Below, one piece after another: positions 33,397 to 40,438 of a DNA stretch of 42,876 nt. The stretch's first letter is position 1; each line of letters begins with the position of its first letter. The notes under the pieces were generated by a model. That model saw nothing but the letters and a program-made list of their open reading frames with translations. It did not search any database and was not told the DNA's origin. Origin of the DNA: Bacteroidales bacterium (GTDB lineage: Bacteria; Bacteroidota; Bacteroidia; Bacteroidales; UBA932); assembly GCA_017458145.1 (NCBI GenBank), contig JAFTGA010000057.1:1-42876 (forward strand), in the 5' to 3' direction. A program made the translations under genes and the position numbers.

Positions 33397-33858
33397 ATGC
33401 CCAAAAAGAAACCAACCGATCTCGTCCTGGACGAGTCCGTCATCCGTGAAGCCGAAATGGCACGCACCCTTGATGAACAGTTTGAAGAGGGCTATGCTGC
33501 CCTCCAACCCATTCCCGAAGAACAGCTGCCTCTCACGGCAGCCCGGATGCTCTATTACCTCGGAGCCCTCTGGGGCTTCCTCAAGCGGCTCAAGCCTGAG
33601 GACCTCGCCCCGGACTACGAAATGACCGTTGAGGAACTGTCTGCCTTCCTTCCCGAAAAGCCCGCCGTCCAGACCATCTACGGCTGGGTATCCGAAGAAA
33701 AGATTCCCTACATCAAGCGCGGAAAGCGCCTCTTCTTCGTCAAGCGCGCCATCATCCGCTGGAACACCGACGGCCGTCCCGTCAACCCCGACAACATCAC
33801 CGAAATCGCCCAGGCCTACGTTGCCAACAACCGGCCCGGCGCGAGGAAACGCCGCTGA
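33397..33858 (+). CDS. Small HTH protein, excisionase-like
   Basis: This 153-residue protein carries one MerR/excisionase-type HTH at about residues 80-125 (MTVEELSAFLPEKPAVQTIY, then GWVSEEKIPYIKRGKRLFFV). Before it is a helical acidic region with QLPLTAARMLYYLGALWGFL, and the C-terminus is basic (NNRPGARKRR). It starts just after a terminator and is 3 bp from the PrimPol gene, so it may be the real excisionase or the regulator of the replication cassette. The ATG at 33397 is chosen because the upstream frame runs through the terminator. Confidence 0.82.
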   Translation: MPKKKPTDLVLDESVIREAEMARTLDEQFEEGYAALQPIPEEQLPLTAARMLYYLGALWGFLKRLKPEDLAPDYEMTVEELSAFLPEKPAVQTIYGWVSEEKIPYIKRGKRLFFVKRAIIRWNTDGRPVNPDNITEIAQAYVANNRPGARKRR

Positions 33859-33861
33859 CAC

Positions 33862-34797
33862 ATGGACCGCCGACTCACCAAAGAGAACGTCATCGCCAAG
33901 ACGCTCTACGGATCCGATGTATATTCCCACATCCTCCGGCAGTTCTACCCGTCCGACTTCCTGATGCGGGTATCCGGTGACGACTGCGGCTGGAACCGCA
34001 ACCCCTGGGACAACTCCGCCCCAAGCCTTCACATCTGGATGGAGAAAGTCGATCCTGGCGCCCGGCTGAGCAACCGCATCGCCAGGCACCACGATGCCTC
34101 CGGGCACATCCCCGACGGCACCTTCCTGGACTTCGCCGAACTCTTCTACAAGAAATCCGGCGAGGAACTCCTGCAAATCCTTAACGACGAACTCCATCTC
34201 CACCTTGGAGAAGAGCAGCCCGGCGGCGTCCTCTTCCAGACCCCGCTCATCGCGCAGCCGCACTTCTCCTTCTTCAAGGCCCCGGTCCGAAACGTCACGC
34301 CCTACAAGCAGATATCCCTCCTCGATACCTGGCGTTACATCACCGGCCGATACGCCCGCCGCCGCACCGAGGAGCTCCGTCTCATCCGCGACCCCAAACG
34401 AGCCAGGATGTTCAAAGCCGAGAAATTCGACTACTGCACCTTCTCCGGCACCTTCTCCGTCCGCAGGGAAGACAAACTCCTCAACCACTCCGGACTCCTG
34501 TGCCTGGATTTCGACCACCTCCCGGACGTTGAGGAACTCTTCCGAAAACTCCTGCAGGACGAATACTTCGAGACGATGCTGCTCTTCCGGAGCCCCTCCG
34601 GCGACGGCCTCAAATGGATCATCCCCACGGACCTCACCGAGTGTAGCCACACCGCCTTCTTCCGCTCCGTCTCCGCCTACATCGCCCAGACCTATGGCGT
34701 CCCCGTGGACCAGTCAGGCAAAGACGTCTGCCGAGCCTGCTTCCTCCCGCACGACCCGCAGGCCTACCTCAACCCCGATTACAGCCGCGCCCTATGA
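33862..34797 (+). CDS. BT4734-like (VirE-N) primase-polymerase protein
   Basis: This 311-residue protein has two parts. Residues 1-125 (TKENVIAKTLYGSDVYSHIL, then NRNPWDNSAPSLHIW) resemble a domain seen next to Bacteroidetes element primases. Residues 130-311 match the BT4734-like N-terminal fold, an archaeo-eukaryotic-type primase: the DxD motif is in GLLCLDFDHLPD, the second motif in RSPSGDGLKWIIP, and the end is VCRACFLPHDPQAYLNP. It probably primes replication of the excised element together with the next gene, whose ATG overlaps its stop (ATGA at 34794). In many Bacteroides genomes the domain is fused to the helicase part; here they are two coupled proteins. Confidence 0.82.
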   Translation: MDRRLTKENVIAKTLYGSDVYSHILRQFYPSDFLMRVSGDDCGWNRNPWDNSAPSLHIWMEKVDPGARLSNRIARHHDASGHIPDGTFLDFAELFYKKSGEELLQILNDELHLHLGEEQPGGVLFQTPLIAQPHFSFFKAPVRNVTPYKQISLLDTWRYITGRYARRRTEELRLIRDPKRARMFKAEKFDYCTFSGTFSVRREDKLLNHSGLLCLDFDHLPDVEELFRKLLQDEYFETMLLFRSPSGDGLKWIIPTDLTECSHTAFFRSVSAYIAQTYGVPVDQSGKDVCRACFLPHDPQAYLNPDYSRAL

Positions 34798-36608
34798 GCA
34801 AAAAGAAATTCAACCCCGAAGACTGGAAGGATCCGGGACCGGCAGCACCGGCGCCCCCGAAGGCAGAGCAAGCCAAGCAGCCTGCCCGGCCGGCCGCTGC
34901 CAATCCGTCCTACTCCGCCACACTTGACGACCAGATTGAACGCCTCACCGCCCGCATCGAGTCGACCGCCACGGACATCACCGCCGGCTACGACCATTGG
35001 CGGGACCTCGGCTTCGCCCTCACCGACGCCCTGGGAGAAAACGGCCGCAGCTACTACCACCGCCTCAGCCGCTTCTATCCCGGCTACTCGGAGCAGGAAT
35101 GTGATGCCCAGTACGACAAATGTATGCGCGCCCGGGGCCACGGCATCACCATCCGCACCCTCTTCCACCTGGCCAAAGAGAACGGCGTGTCCGTCAGCTT
35201 CCCGACCGAAAAACCGCAGCAAAACTTTCCATCACCTGATGGAAATGATGGAACTGATGGAATGATGGAAATCGCCGCCCCGGAATCAATGCCCACCTTC
35301 TCCCGGGAACTCTACGGCCACCTTCCGGGACTCCTTGACGAAGTGGCCCGCAACGCCCGCTCCGACGAAGACGCCGACGTCCTCATCCTCGGAGCCCTCG
35401 TCACCTGGTCCGCCTGCCTGGGCAAAGTCTATGGTGTCTATGACAACAAGAAAGTCTATCCCAACCTCTTCCTCTACGTCACGGCACCGGCCTCCGCCGG
35501 CAAAGGCAGGCTCTCCCTCTGCAGACGTCTTGCACAGCCCATCCATGACCAGCTCCGCCAGCTCTACAGGGACGATATGGACGAATACCGCGTCCAGAAA
35601 GCCCGCTTCGACCAGGCAAAGAAAAAGAACCCGGACCTGGAACCGCCCGAAGAGCCGCCCCTGCGGATGCTCATCATTCCGGCCAACTCCAGCTCCACAT
35701 CCGTCTATCAGATCCTCTCCGACAACGGAGGCGGCGGCCTGATGTTCGAAACCGAAGGAGACACCCTGGCCAACGTCTTCGCCTCCGACTACGGCAACTA
35801 CTCCGACGGTTTCCGGAAAGCCTTCCACCACGAGCCCATCTCCTACACCCGGCGCAAAGACAGGGAATTTGTGGAACTCCTGCGGCCGCGCCTCTCCGCC
35901 GTCCTCTCCGGAACACCGCGACAGATCTCCGCCCTCATCCCGGATGCAGAGAACGGCCTGTTCAGCCGCTTCATCTTCTACTACCTCAACTTCCGCCTGG
36001 AATGGATTGACGTCTTCGCCCGCACCAGCAACACCACCCTGGAAGAAATCTTCGACGACATCGGCTACGGCTTCCTCGAACTCTACCAGCGCCTGGAGAT
36101 GCAGCCGGAACTGGAGTTTTCCCTGACACCCGGACAGCAGAGCGCCTTCCACGACTACTACCGCAGCACCCAGGAACAGTACTACTACCTCTTCGGTGAA
36201 GACATCATCGGCAGCGTCCGGCGACTCGGCCTCATCACCTTCCGTCTCGCTATGGTCCTGAGCGCCCTCCGCCTCCACGACACCGGCGAAGTCGTCACCA
36301 CCCTCATCTGTGACGACGAAGACTTCCAAAGTGCAATGGCCATCGCCCGGGCGCTCATCAGGCACACCGTCCGCGTCTATCGCGAACTCTCCAGCGCCGA
36401 CCTTGGCAAGCCCGCCGCAGAACGCTCCGACCGCCAGCAGCAGTTCCTCTCATCCCTCCCGGCCACCTTCTCCACCCAGGCCTTCCTCCAGCTCGCCGGC
36501 CGGCTCGGCATCACCCAGCCCACCGCCGAGCGCTACATCAGCGCCTGGTGCAAAAACGGCCTCCTCCACCGCATCAAACAAGGCTACTACGAAAAGACAC
36601 AGCAATGA
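34794..36608 (+). CDS. DUF3987 helicase-like protein with primase C-terminal domain
   Basis: This 604-residue ATPase is the likely helicase partner of the PrimPol. Residues about 60-130 form a PriCT_2-like domain (HWRDLGFALTDALGENGRSY). The DUF3987 core has Walker A around Lys237 (APASAGKGRLSL), an acidic Walker-B-like stretch near 318 (GGGLMFETEGDTLA) and the downstream LRPRLSAVLSGTPRQ. A winged-helix-like C-terminus ends the protein (FLQLAGRLGITQPTAERYIS). Between the two first domains a short repeat PDG-NDG-TDG-MME is encoded by a DNA iteron block (35227-35270). The gene overlaps both neighbours by ATGA. Confidence 0.86.
   Translation: MSKKKFNPEDWKDPGPAAPAPPKAEQAKQPARPAAANPSYSATLDDQIERLTARIESTATDITAGYDHWRDLGFALTDALGENGRSYYHRLSRFYPGYSEQECDAQYDKCMRARGHGITIRTLFHLAKENGVSVSFPTEKPQQNFPSPDGNDGTDGMMEIAAPESMPTFSRELYGHLPGLLDEVARNARSDEDADVLILGALVTWSACLGKVYGVYDNKKVYPNLFLYVTAPASAGKGRLSLCRRLAQPIHDQLRQLYRDDMDEYRVQKARFDQAKKKNPDLEPPEEPPLRMLIIPANSSSTSVYQILSDNGGGGLMFETEGDTLANVFASDYGNYSDGFRKAFHHEPISYTRRKDREFVELLRPRLSAVLSGTPRQISALIPDAENGLFSRFIFYYLNFRLEWIDVFARTSNTTLEEIFDDIGYGFLELYQRLEMQPELEFSLTPGQQSAFHDYYRSTQEQYYYLFGEDIIGSVRRLGLITFRLAMVLSALRLHDTGEVVTTLICDDEDFQSAMAIARALIRHTVRVYRELSSADLGKPAAERSDRQQQFLSSLPATFSTQAFLQLAGRLGITQPTAERYISAWCKNGLLHRIKQGYYEKTQQ
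35227..35270 (+). repeat. TGATGGAA iteron block inside the helicase gene
   Basis: Four TGATGGAA units start at 35237, 35246, 35255 and 35263 (spacing 9, 9, 8), preceded by the inverted unit TTCCATCA at 35227-35234. A matching block, in reverse orientation, lies at 39870-39913 near the right end of the element. Iterons of this spacing often bind replication initiators. Confidence 0.7.
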
Positions 36609-37195
36609 AAATCCTCATCGACAACGGACACGGCTCCAACACCCCCGGCAAATGCTCCCCGGACAGCCGTTACCACGAATGGAGCTACACCCGGCAAATC
36701 GCCGCCGCCATCGTCCGGCAATTGAAATACGCCGGCTACGATGCCGATCTCCTCGTACCCGAAGACTACGACGTCTCCCTCCGCGCCCGCGTCGAGCGAG
36801 CCAACACCTGGTGCCGCCAGCTGGGCAGGCGAAACGTCTGCCTGGTCTCCATCCACACCAATGCTGCCGGGAACGGCAAACAGTGGATGAATGCCCGAGG
36901 CTGGACCTGCTACACCTCCCGTGGCCAGACAGCGGGCGACCATCTCGCCACCTGCCTCTACGAGGCCGCCTCCCTCCACCTTCCCGGTCATAAGATTAGG
37001 AAAGACTACTCCGATGGAGACCCCGACTGGGAATCCGACTTCTACATCCTGAAGAACACCCTTTGCGCAAGCGCCCTCTCAGAGAACCTTTTCCACGACA
37101 ACCCTCAGGACCTCGCCTTCCTCGAATCCGTCCCCGGCCGCCAGGCCATCATCGACCTCCACGTCAGGGGGATAATCGATTATGTAAATGGTTGA
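36605..37195 (+). CDS. N-acetylmuramoyl-L-alanine amidase (Amidase_3 type)
   Basis: The 196-residue zinc hydrolase cuts the bond between muramic acid and the stem peptide. The metal ligands and catalytic residues are in place: His9 (DNGHGS), Glu25 (YHEWSY), the His in SIHTNA and the Glu in SALSENLF. There is no signal peptide, so it stays in the cytoplasm until lysis or uses another route. Its ATG overlaps the stop of the helicase gene (ATGA at 36605). BT4734-like, DUF3987 and amidase genes recur together in Bacteroidales, but the reason is not known. A terminator follows. Confidence 0.92.
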   Translation: MKILIDNGHGSNTPGKCSPDSRYHEWSYTRQIAAAIVRQLKYAGYDADLLVPEDYDVSLRARVERANTWCRQLGRRNVCLVSIHTNAAGNGKQWMNARGWTCYTSRGQTAGDHLATCLYEAASLHLPGHKIRKDYSDGDPDWESDFYILKNTLCASALSENLFHDNPQDLAFLESVPGRQAIIDLHVRGIIDYVNG

Positions 37196-37218
37196 ACAAT
37201 AGGCCCTGCAAAACTACG

Positions 37219-37249
37219 AAAGGCTTGCGGATGACGCCACAAGCCTTTT
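37219..37249 (+). terminator. Terminator of the PrimPol-helicase-amidase operon
   Basis: AAAGGCTTG (37219-37227) pairs with CAAGCCTTT (37240-37248), followed by TTA. It lies between the amidase gene and the convergent restriction gene and may act in both directions. Confidence 0.72.
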
Positions 37250-37271
37250 ACGTAATTGACTAGTAAAAGAT

Positions 37272-38213
37272 CTATTTTCTCGGTCCGATGAATCGGTCAC
37301 CGTTGAAGTGAATCATATGGTCAGGCGTATCCGAAAGCCACACCTCAGTTTCCCAGGCGATATCGTCCACATGCTTTTTGAACTCTTTTGCATTGGGGAA
37401 AGCCGTCACATACACAATTCCGTAGGGGCAATCCTTGGTGAACTCTTCCAGCTCAACCACACGTTTCGCCGATACCGGTCCGTGAGAGGTTACGACCTCA
37501 ACCAAGAACAGCCACTCTCTTTTGTCATCGCTGATGACGATATCCGGAAGCTTTGAATGCTCTGTGATGGGAAGATTAAGCGCTTCCAGTCCGGCGGGAT
37601 TCACATACAGGTCTTTATCCTCGGTATCGCCGATATAGAGCAGCTTCCCGCCGGGAGCAAACCTGGGAGCGAATTCCTCAACGACTGCCGCCTGGACCTC
37701 ATTGTGAGCACCGGGAGATAGATAGTACTCATTCCCCTCGATAACAAGAGGAATGCGGTGCATGTCACGTTCAGCAGCATATCTGTCGCGTAATATTTCA
37801 TACTCTACGGCAAACTGTTGCGTACGGCTATCCCAACTCTTTGTGCCATACGACTGAGCAACTTCAAGTGCTTCTTGTGTAATGGCGTAATGCGCTTTCG
37901 GGCTATTCACCGGTAGCGTAGGATCATCGGGATTGTAGTTGGCAACTCCTGCTTGAATAAACTGGTGGAGCACCTGACGGCGGAACGTCTCTCGGGTATT
38001 GGGTGCGTATGGGGCGTCAGCTTTGTAGTTCTCATTTACAAAAGCCATTATCTCTTTCGTAATACGCTGGCTGGTACGTGTGGCATCTGCCCAAGGCGTA
38101 TCCTCCTTAATGCTGCAAAGGGCCAGCAAAGTCAGTGCAGACATTTCATTCTGCTGCGCAGCCGGCAATCCCAATGCCTTCAAAATCTCTTGTGCCTCAG
38201 TAATTTTGCTCAT
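37272..38213 (-). CDS. Type II restriction endonuclease, PstI/BsuBI family
   Basis: This 313-residue protein matches the length of PstI and BsuBI (about 320). The C-terminal nuclease core shows KLPDIVISDDKREWLFLVEV followed by VTSHGPVSAKRVVEL, a PD-(D/E)xK arrangement. The N-terminal half is helical with the family-like TRETFRRQVLHQF. Enzymes of this family cut CTGCAG; the same site here is inference from the family. The gene begins 2 bp after the methyltransferase stop and is co-transcribed behind it, so protection is made first. Base composition is clearly more AT-rich than in the replication genes. Confidence 0.88.
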   Translation of the reverse strand: MSKITEAQEILKALGLPAAQQNEMSALTLLALCSIKEDTPWADATRTSQRITKEIMAFVNENYKADAPYAPNTRETFRRQVLHQFIQAGVANYNPDDPTLPVNSPKAHYAITQEALEVAQSYGTKSWDSRTQQFAVEYEILRDRYAAERDMHRIPLVIEGNEYYLSPGAHNEVQAAVVEEFAPRFAPGGKLLYIGDTEDKDLYVNPAGLEALNLPITEHSKLPDIVISDDKREWLFLVEVVTSHGPVSAKRVVELEEFTKDCPYGIVYVTAFPNAKEFKKHVDDIAWETEVWLSDTPDHMIHFNGDRFIGPRK

Positions 38214-38215
38214 AG

Positions 38216-39781
38216 CTACTGAATCTTAAAATAATCCAGGACTAAATCATTGATATAGTCAATGGAATAATTGTTTCTCAAAATAATCTTTCTCCCAATC
38301 TCCCGTATCGTTTCAATCGGAGGAAGGGGCATCATCCTAAGCTCCGTCGCACTCACATTGATGTTTCCGTTGAAAGTACGGAAATACGCATCAAACATCT
38401 CACTGTCCAAAAGAGCAGTAAGCCCCATAACTTCGTCTCTGCGGAGGTGACCTTTCGGCCTGTAAATATAGTTCAATTTGTTCTCAATTCCAACATACTC
38501 ATACTGAGCCATATTGCCGAAGTATGGAGCCGCAACCAGGCGGCTGCTGTCATCTTTGGAACTGAAACGCCTCAGCAGCACATAATTCTTATTGGGAAGC
38601 AGAGCTGCCTTCGTTTCCGGAGAGACCTTGATATACTGCCCCTTGTCTTTCTTCTGCACCGGATGATCACACAGCATCTTCACAACATTATGCAGCCAGT
38701 AGAGAGGCACCGTATCCTCGGCGGGGTCGCTGACAATAGAATCGTACGCCCGGAATGCTACCACAGGCCCCGTGGATATCTTGATTCCATACTTCTCCAT
38801 ATTGCCATCCCAAGAACGGAACAGACTCAAGATTGCCTCATCGCGTCCGTCAACCGGCAGATAGACAATCTTCTCGACACTGGTCACATCCACTATATTT
38901 GTTGCAGCATAATCCTTCTGATAGGGCTCTCCAAGATCCCGGATGCCCTGACTGAATGAAACCGTGATGGTAGAGACTTCGTGCGCCGGGTGCATCCGCA
39001 TAATGACCAGTTCCTGAAGAACTTCATCCTTGGAGAAAGTATCCTTCCTGGTATTGAACAAGTGAATTAGGTCGATATGAACGTGGCGGAAAAGGAAGTC
39101 GCGGAAAGACTGGAAATACCTGCCGGAAGCAAAACTTCTCGGGGTGATGAATATCATCAGCCCATCTTCTTCCAGCATCTTGGCGCAGATGGCCATAAAA
39201 AGAGCGTAGATATTGGTCTGCCCATCCACGATACTGGCGCACGACCGCGTATGTACATCGTCCTTGGCAAGCTTGAAGTAAGGCGGATTCGAGATGATAT
39301 ATTCATACTTCTCTCCGGCATTCATCTCTCCAAAGATGGTATCATCGCCGTCCAGGCACTCACATTTATCCAAGACGAAGTCTGATTCGTTCAAATTGTA
39401 ATCAAGCGCCACCCTTTTTTCTCCACACCATATCTTCAGATACGATAGCACCTCTTTGGTAAGCGGCACGACGTTCTTGTCGGTCTCATAAAGCGTCAGG
39501 GAGATATGCTCCGGCGCGGCATCCTGAACAAGATGCTCAATCAATGCACAAGAAAGGATGGACAGTCCGCAACCTGGATCCAGGACAGACACAGACTTCT
39601 TTCTGCATGGTGTGGCCAAATTGCCCATAAACTGGGAAATGGCGAGTGGCGTGAAGAACTGTCCCTTATGCTTCTTATCCTTCTGGACAGAGGCGTCCGC
39701 ATACCCTCTGCCAACCCTCTCCGCAAATTGTGAGGGCTTCTCTCCGGCGTTCGGGGTGATATGAACAGACTCAGTGGCCAT
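38216..39781 (-). CDS. DNA adenine methyltransferase of the PstI-like R-M system
   Basis: This 521-residue N6-adenine methyltransferase has the SAM-binding motif I (VLDPGCGLSILSCAL), an acidic motif II (LTLYETDKN) and the catalytic NPPY (YIISNPPYFKLA), in the order of PstI/BsuBI-type enzymes. A TaqI-like target-recognition region forms the C-terminal half (NKNYVLLRRFSSKDDSSRLV). It protects host DNA against the neighbouring nuclease. The gene has its own -7 box, TAAATTTG on the minus strand at 39804-39811, and a leader of only about 16 nt. Its GC content is low compared with the rest of the element. Confidence 0.92.
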   Translation of the reverse strand: MATESVHITPNAGEKPSQFAERVGRGYADASVQKDKKHKGQFFTPLAISQFMGNLATPCRKKSVSVLDPGCGLSILSCALIEHLVQDAAPEHISLTLYETDKNVVPLTKEVLSYLKIWCGEKRVALDYNLNESDFVLDKCECLDGDDTIFGEMNAGEKYEYIISNPPYFKLAKDDVHTRSCASIVDGQTNIYALFMAICAKMLEEDGLMIFITPRSFASGRYFQSFRDFLFRHVHIDLIHLFNTRKDTFSKDEVLQELVIMRMHPAHEVSTITVSFSQGIRDLGEPYQKDYAATNIVDVTSVEKIVYLPVDGRDEAILSLFRSWDGNMEKYGIKISTGPVVAFRAYDSIVSDPAEDTVPLYWLHNVVKMLCDHPVQKKDKGQYIKVSPETKAALLPNKNYVLLRRFSSKDDSSRLVAAPYFGNMAQYEYVGIENKLNYIYRPKGHLRRDEVMGLTALLDSEMFDAYFRTFNGNINVSATELRMMPLPPIETIREIGRKIILRNNYSIDYINDLVLDYFKIQ

Positions 39782-39803
39782 CGGTCATCATCCATAATTA
39801 TGA

Positions 39804-39811
39804 CAAATTTA
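39804..39811 (-). promoter_or_regulatory. Predicted -7 box of the R-M operon
   Basis: The minus strand reads TAAATTTG, a full match to TAnnTTTG, 22 bp before the methyltransferase start. No clear -33 box is seen. Confidence 0.45.
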
Positions 39812-39869
39812 CGGATATTTTTCGATTGGCCCAGCACGATTATGTCAGAATGATGAATCCGGACTGTTT

Positions 39870-39913
39870 TTCCATCATTTCCTCACTTCCATCAGTTCCA
39901 TCAATTGATGGAA
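39870..39913 (-). repeat. TTCCATCA iteron block near the right end
   Basis: TTCCATCA units lie at 39870, 39887 and 39896, with a damaged copy (TTCCTCA) at 39879; the spacing is 8-9 bp. The last unit forms the 18-bp perfect palindrome TTCCATCAATTGATGGAA (39896-39913). This is the reverse of the block at 35227-35270 in unit, spacing and end palindrome. Confidence 0.7.
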
Positions 39914-39918
39914 GATTT

Positions 39919-40230
39919 CTTTACACACAAAGCGTTTCCGAAATACAGTGCAGACTGTTTGCACTGTATCTATGTTTTCTTATCGTTATCTCGCTTTATT
40001 TTCGTAAAATTGTCTGTTAAAGCAGAATACCCCATGGCCGGAAATAAGCACGCGCTCACGCGTTACCGTGTACTGGACGCCTGTTTCAGTAACCGGATGA
40101 AGAAATACTACGCTGAAGACCTCATCAAAAAATGCAGCGAGGCTCTCTTTGAGCGCTACGGCTCTTATGGCGCAGGCATCAGCCGCCGAACCTTCTTTGA
40201 CGACCTCAATGACCTGGACAGTCTTTACAC
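39919..40230 (+). repeat. Right-end CTTTACAC sites
   Basis: Two exact CTTTACAC copies, at 39919-39926 and 40223-40230, match the left-end cluster. The second is part of ACAGTCTTTACAC, nearly the same as the left-end word at 29796. They mark the likely right border of the element. Confidence 0.5.
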
Positions 40231-40237
40231 ATCATAA
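40034..40237 (+). pseudogene. N-terminal stub of a WYL-family transcription regulator
   Basis: The 67-residue reading frame (MAGNKHALTRYRVLDACFSN, then YYAEDLIKKCSEALFERYG and GISRRTFFDDLNDLDS) matches the N-terminal winged HTH of Bacteroidetes WYL-domain regulators, which are normally about 300-350 residues. The protein stops just where the WYL part should begin, in the sequence that contains the last CTTTACAC site. It may have been cut when the element inserted, or it may still work as a small HTH controller of the divergent R-M genes. WYL regulators of this type often control defence genes. Confidence 0.6.
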
Positions 40238-40392
40238 ATCCCAACACACTTTCATCCGCACAGCCCTGCCACCAGCAGCGCTGCGCAAAAAGCAAAGTGC
40301 AATATGCGTTTCATCATACATCGTTTTTACATATTAAGTTAAAAATCCCTGTTTCTTGTTCCTCCAAAGCATTTGTCGTATCTTTTTAATAA

Positions 40393-40424
40393 GGGCAGCG
40401 TCGGCTCAACACCGACGACTGCCC
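40393..40424 (-). terminator. Hairpin after the TonB receptor gene
   Basis: GGGCAG and GTCGG (40393-40404) pair with CCGAC and CTGCCC (40412-40424) around a 7-nt loop with one small bulge. On the minus strand it lies 14 nt after the stop of the receptor gene and is followed by TTATTAAAAAG, so it is probably its terminator. The 5-bp stem with loop CTCAACA also looks like a tRNA T-arm, but no tRNA fits around it. Confidence 0.55.
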
Positions 40425-40438
40425 ATGCGAGAAAAAAT

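Larger units (their letters stand above)
29761..40240. mobile_element. Integrated element with recombinase, PrimPol-helicase cassette and R-M cargo
   Basis: A tyrosine recombinase and HTH (excisionase-like) genes mark the left end, followed by a primase-helicase-amidase cassette and a restriction-modification pair. CTTTACAC sites cluster at the left end (29764-30062) and recur at the right end (39919 and 40223). Near-identical words ACAGTCTTTTACAC (29796-29809) and ACAGTCTTTACAC (40218-40230) lie close to both limits. No relaxase, coupling protein, capsid or terminase gene is visible, so it resembles a mobilizable element without its own transfer genes, or a phage satellite. The exact ends are not proven, because no long perfect direct repeat was found. 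Confidence 0.65.

Noticed and set aside
40393-40424. tRNA fragment as an attachment site
   Set aside because: One arm looks like a T-arm, but the acceptor, anticodon and D parts cannot be found; a simple terminator hairpin explains it better.
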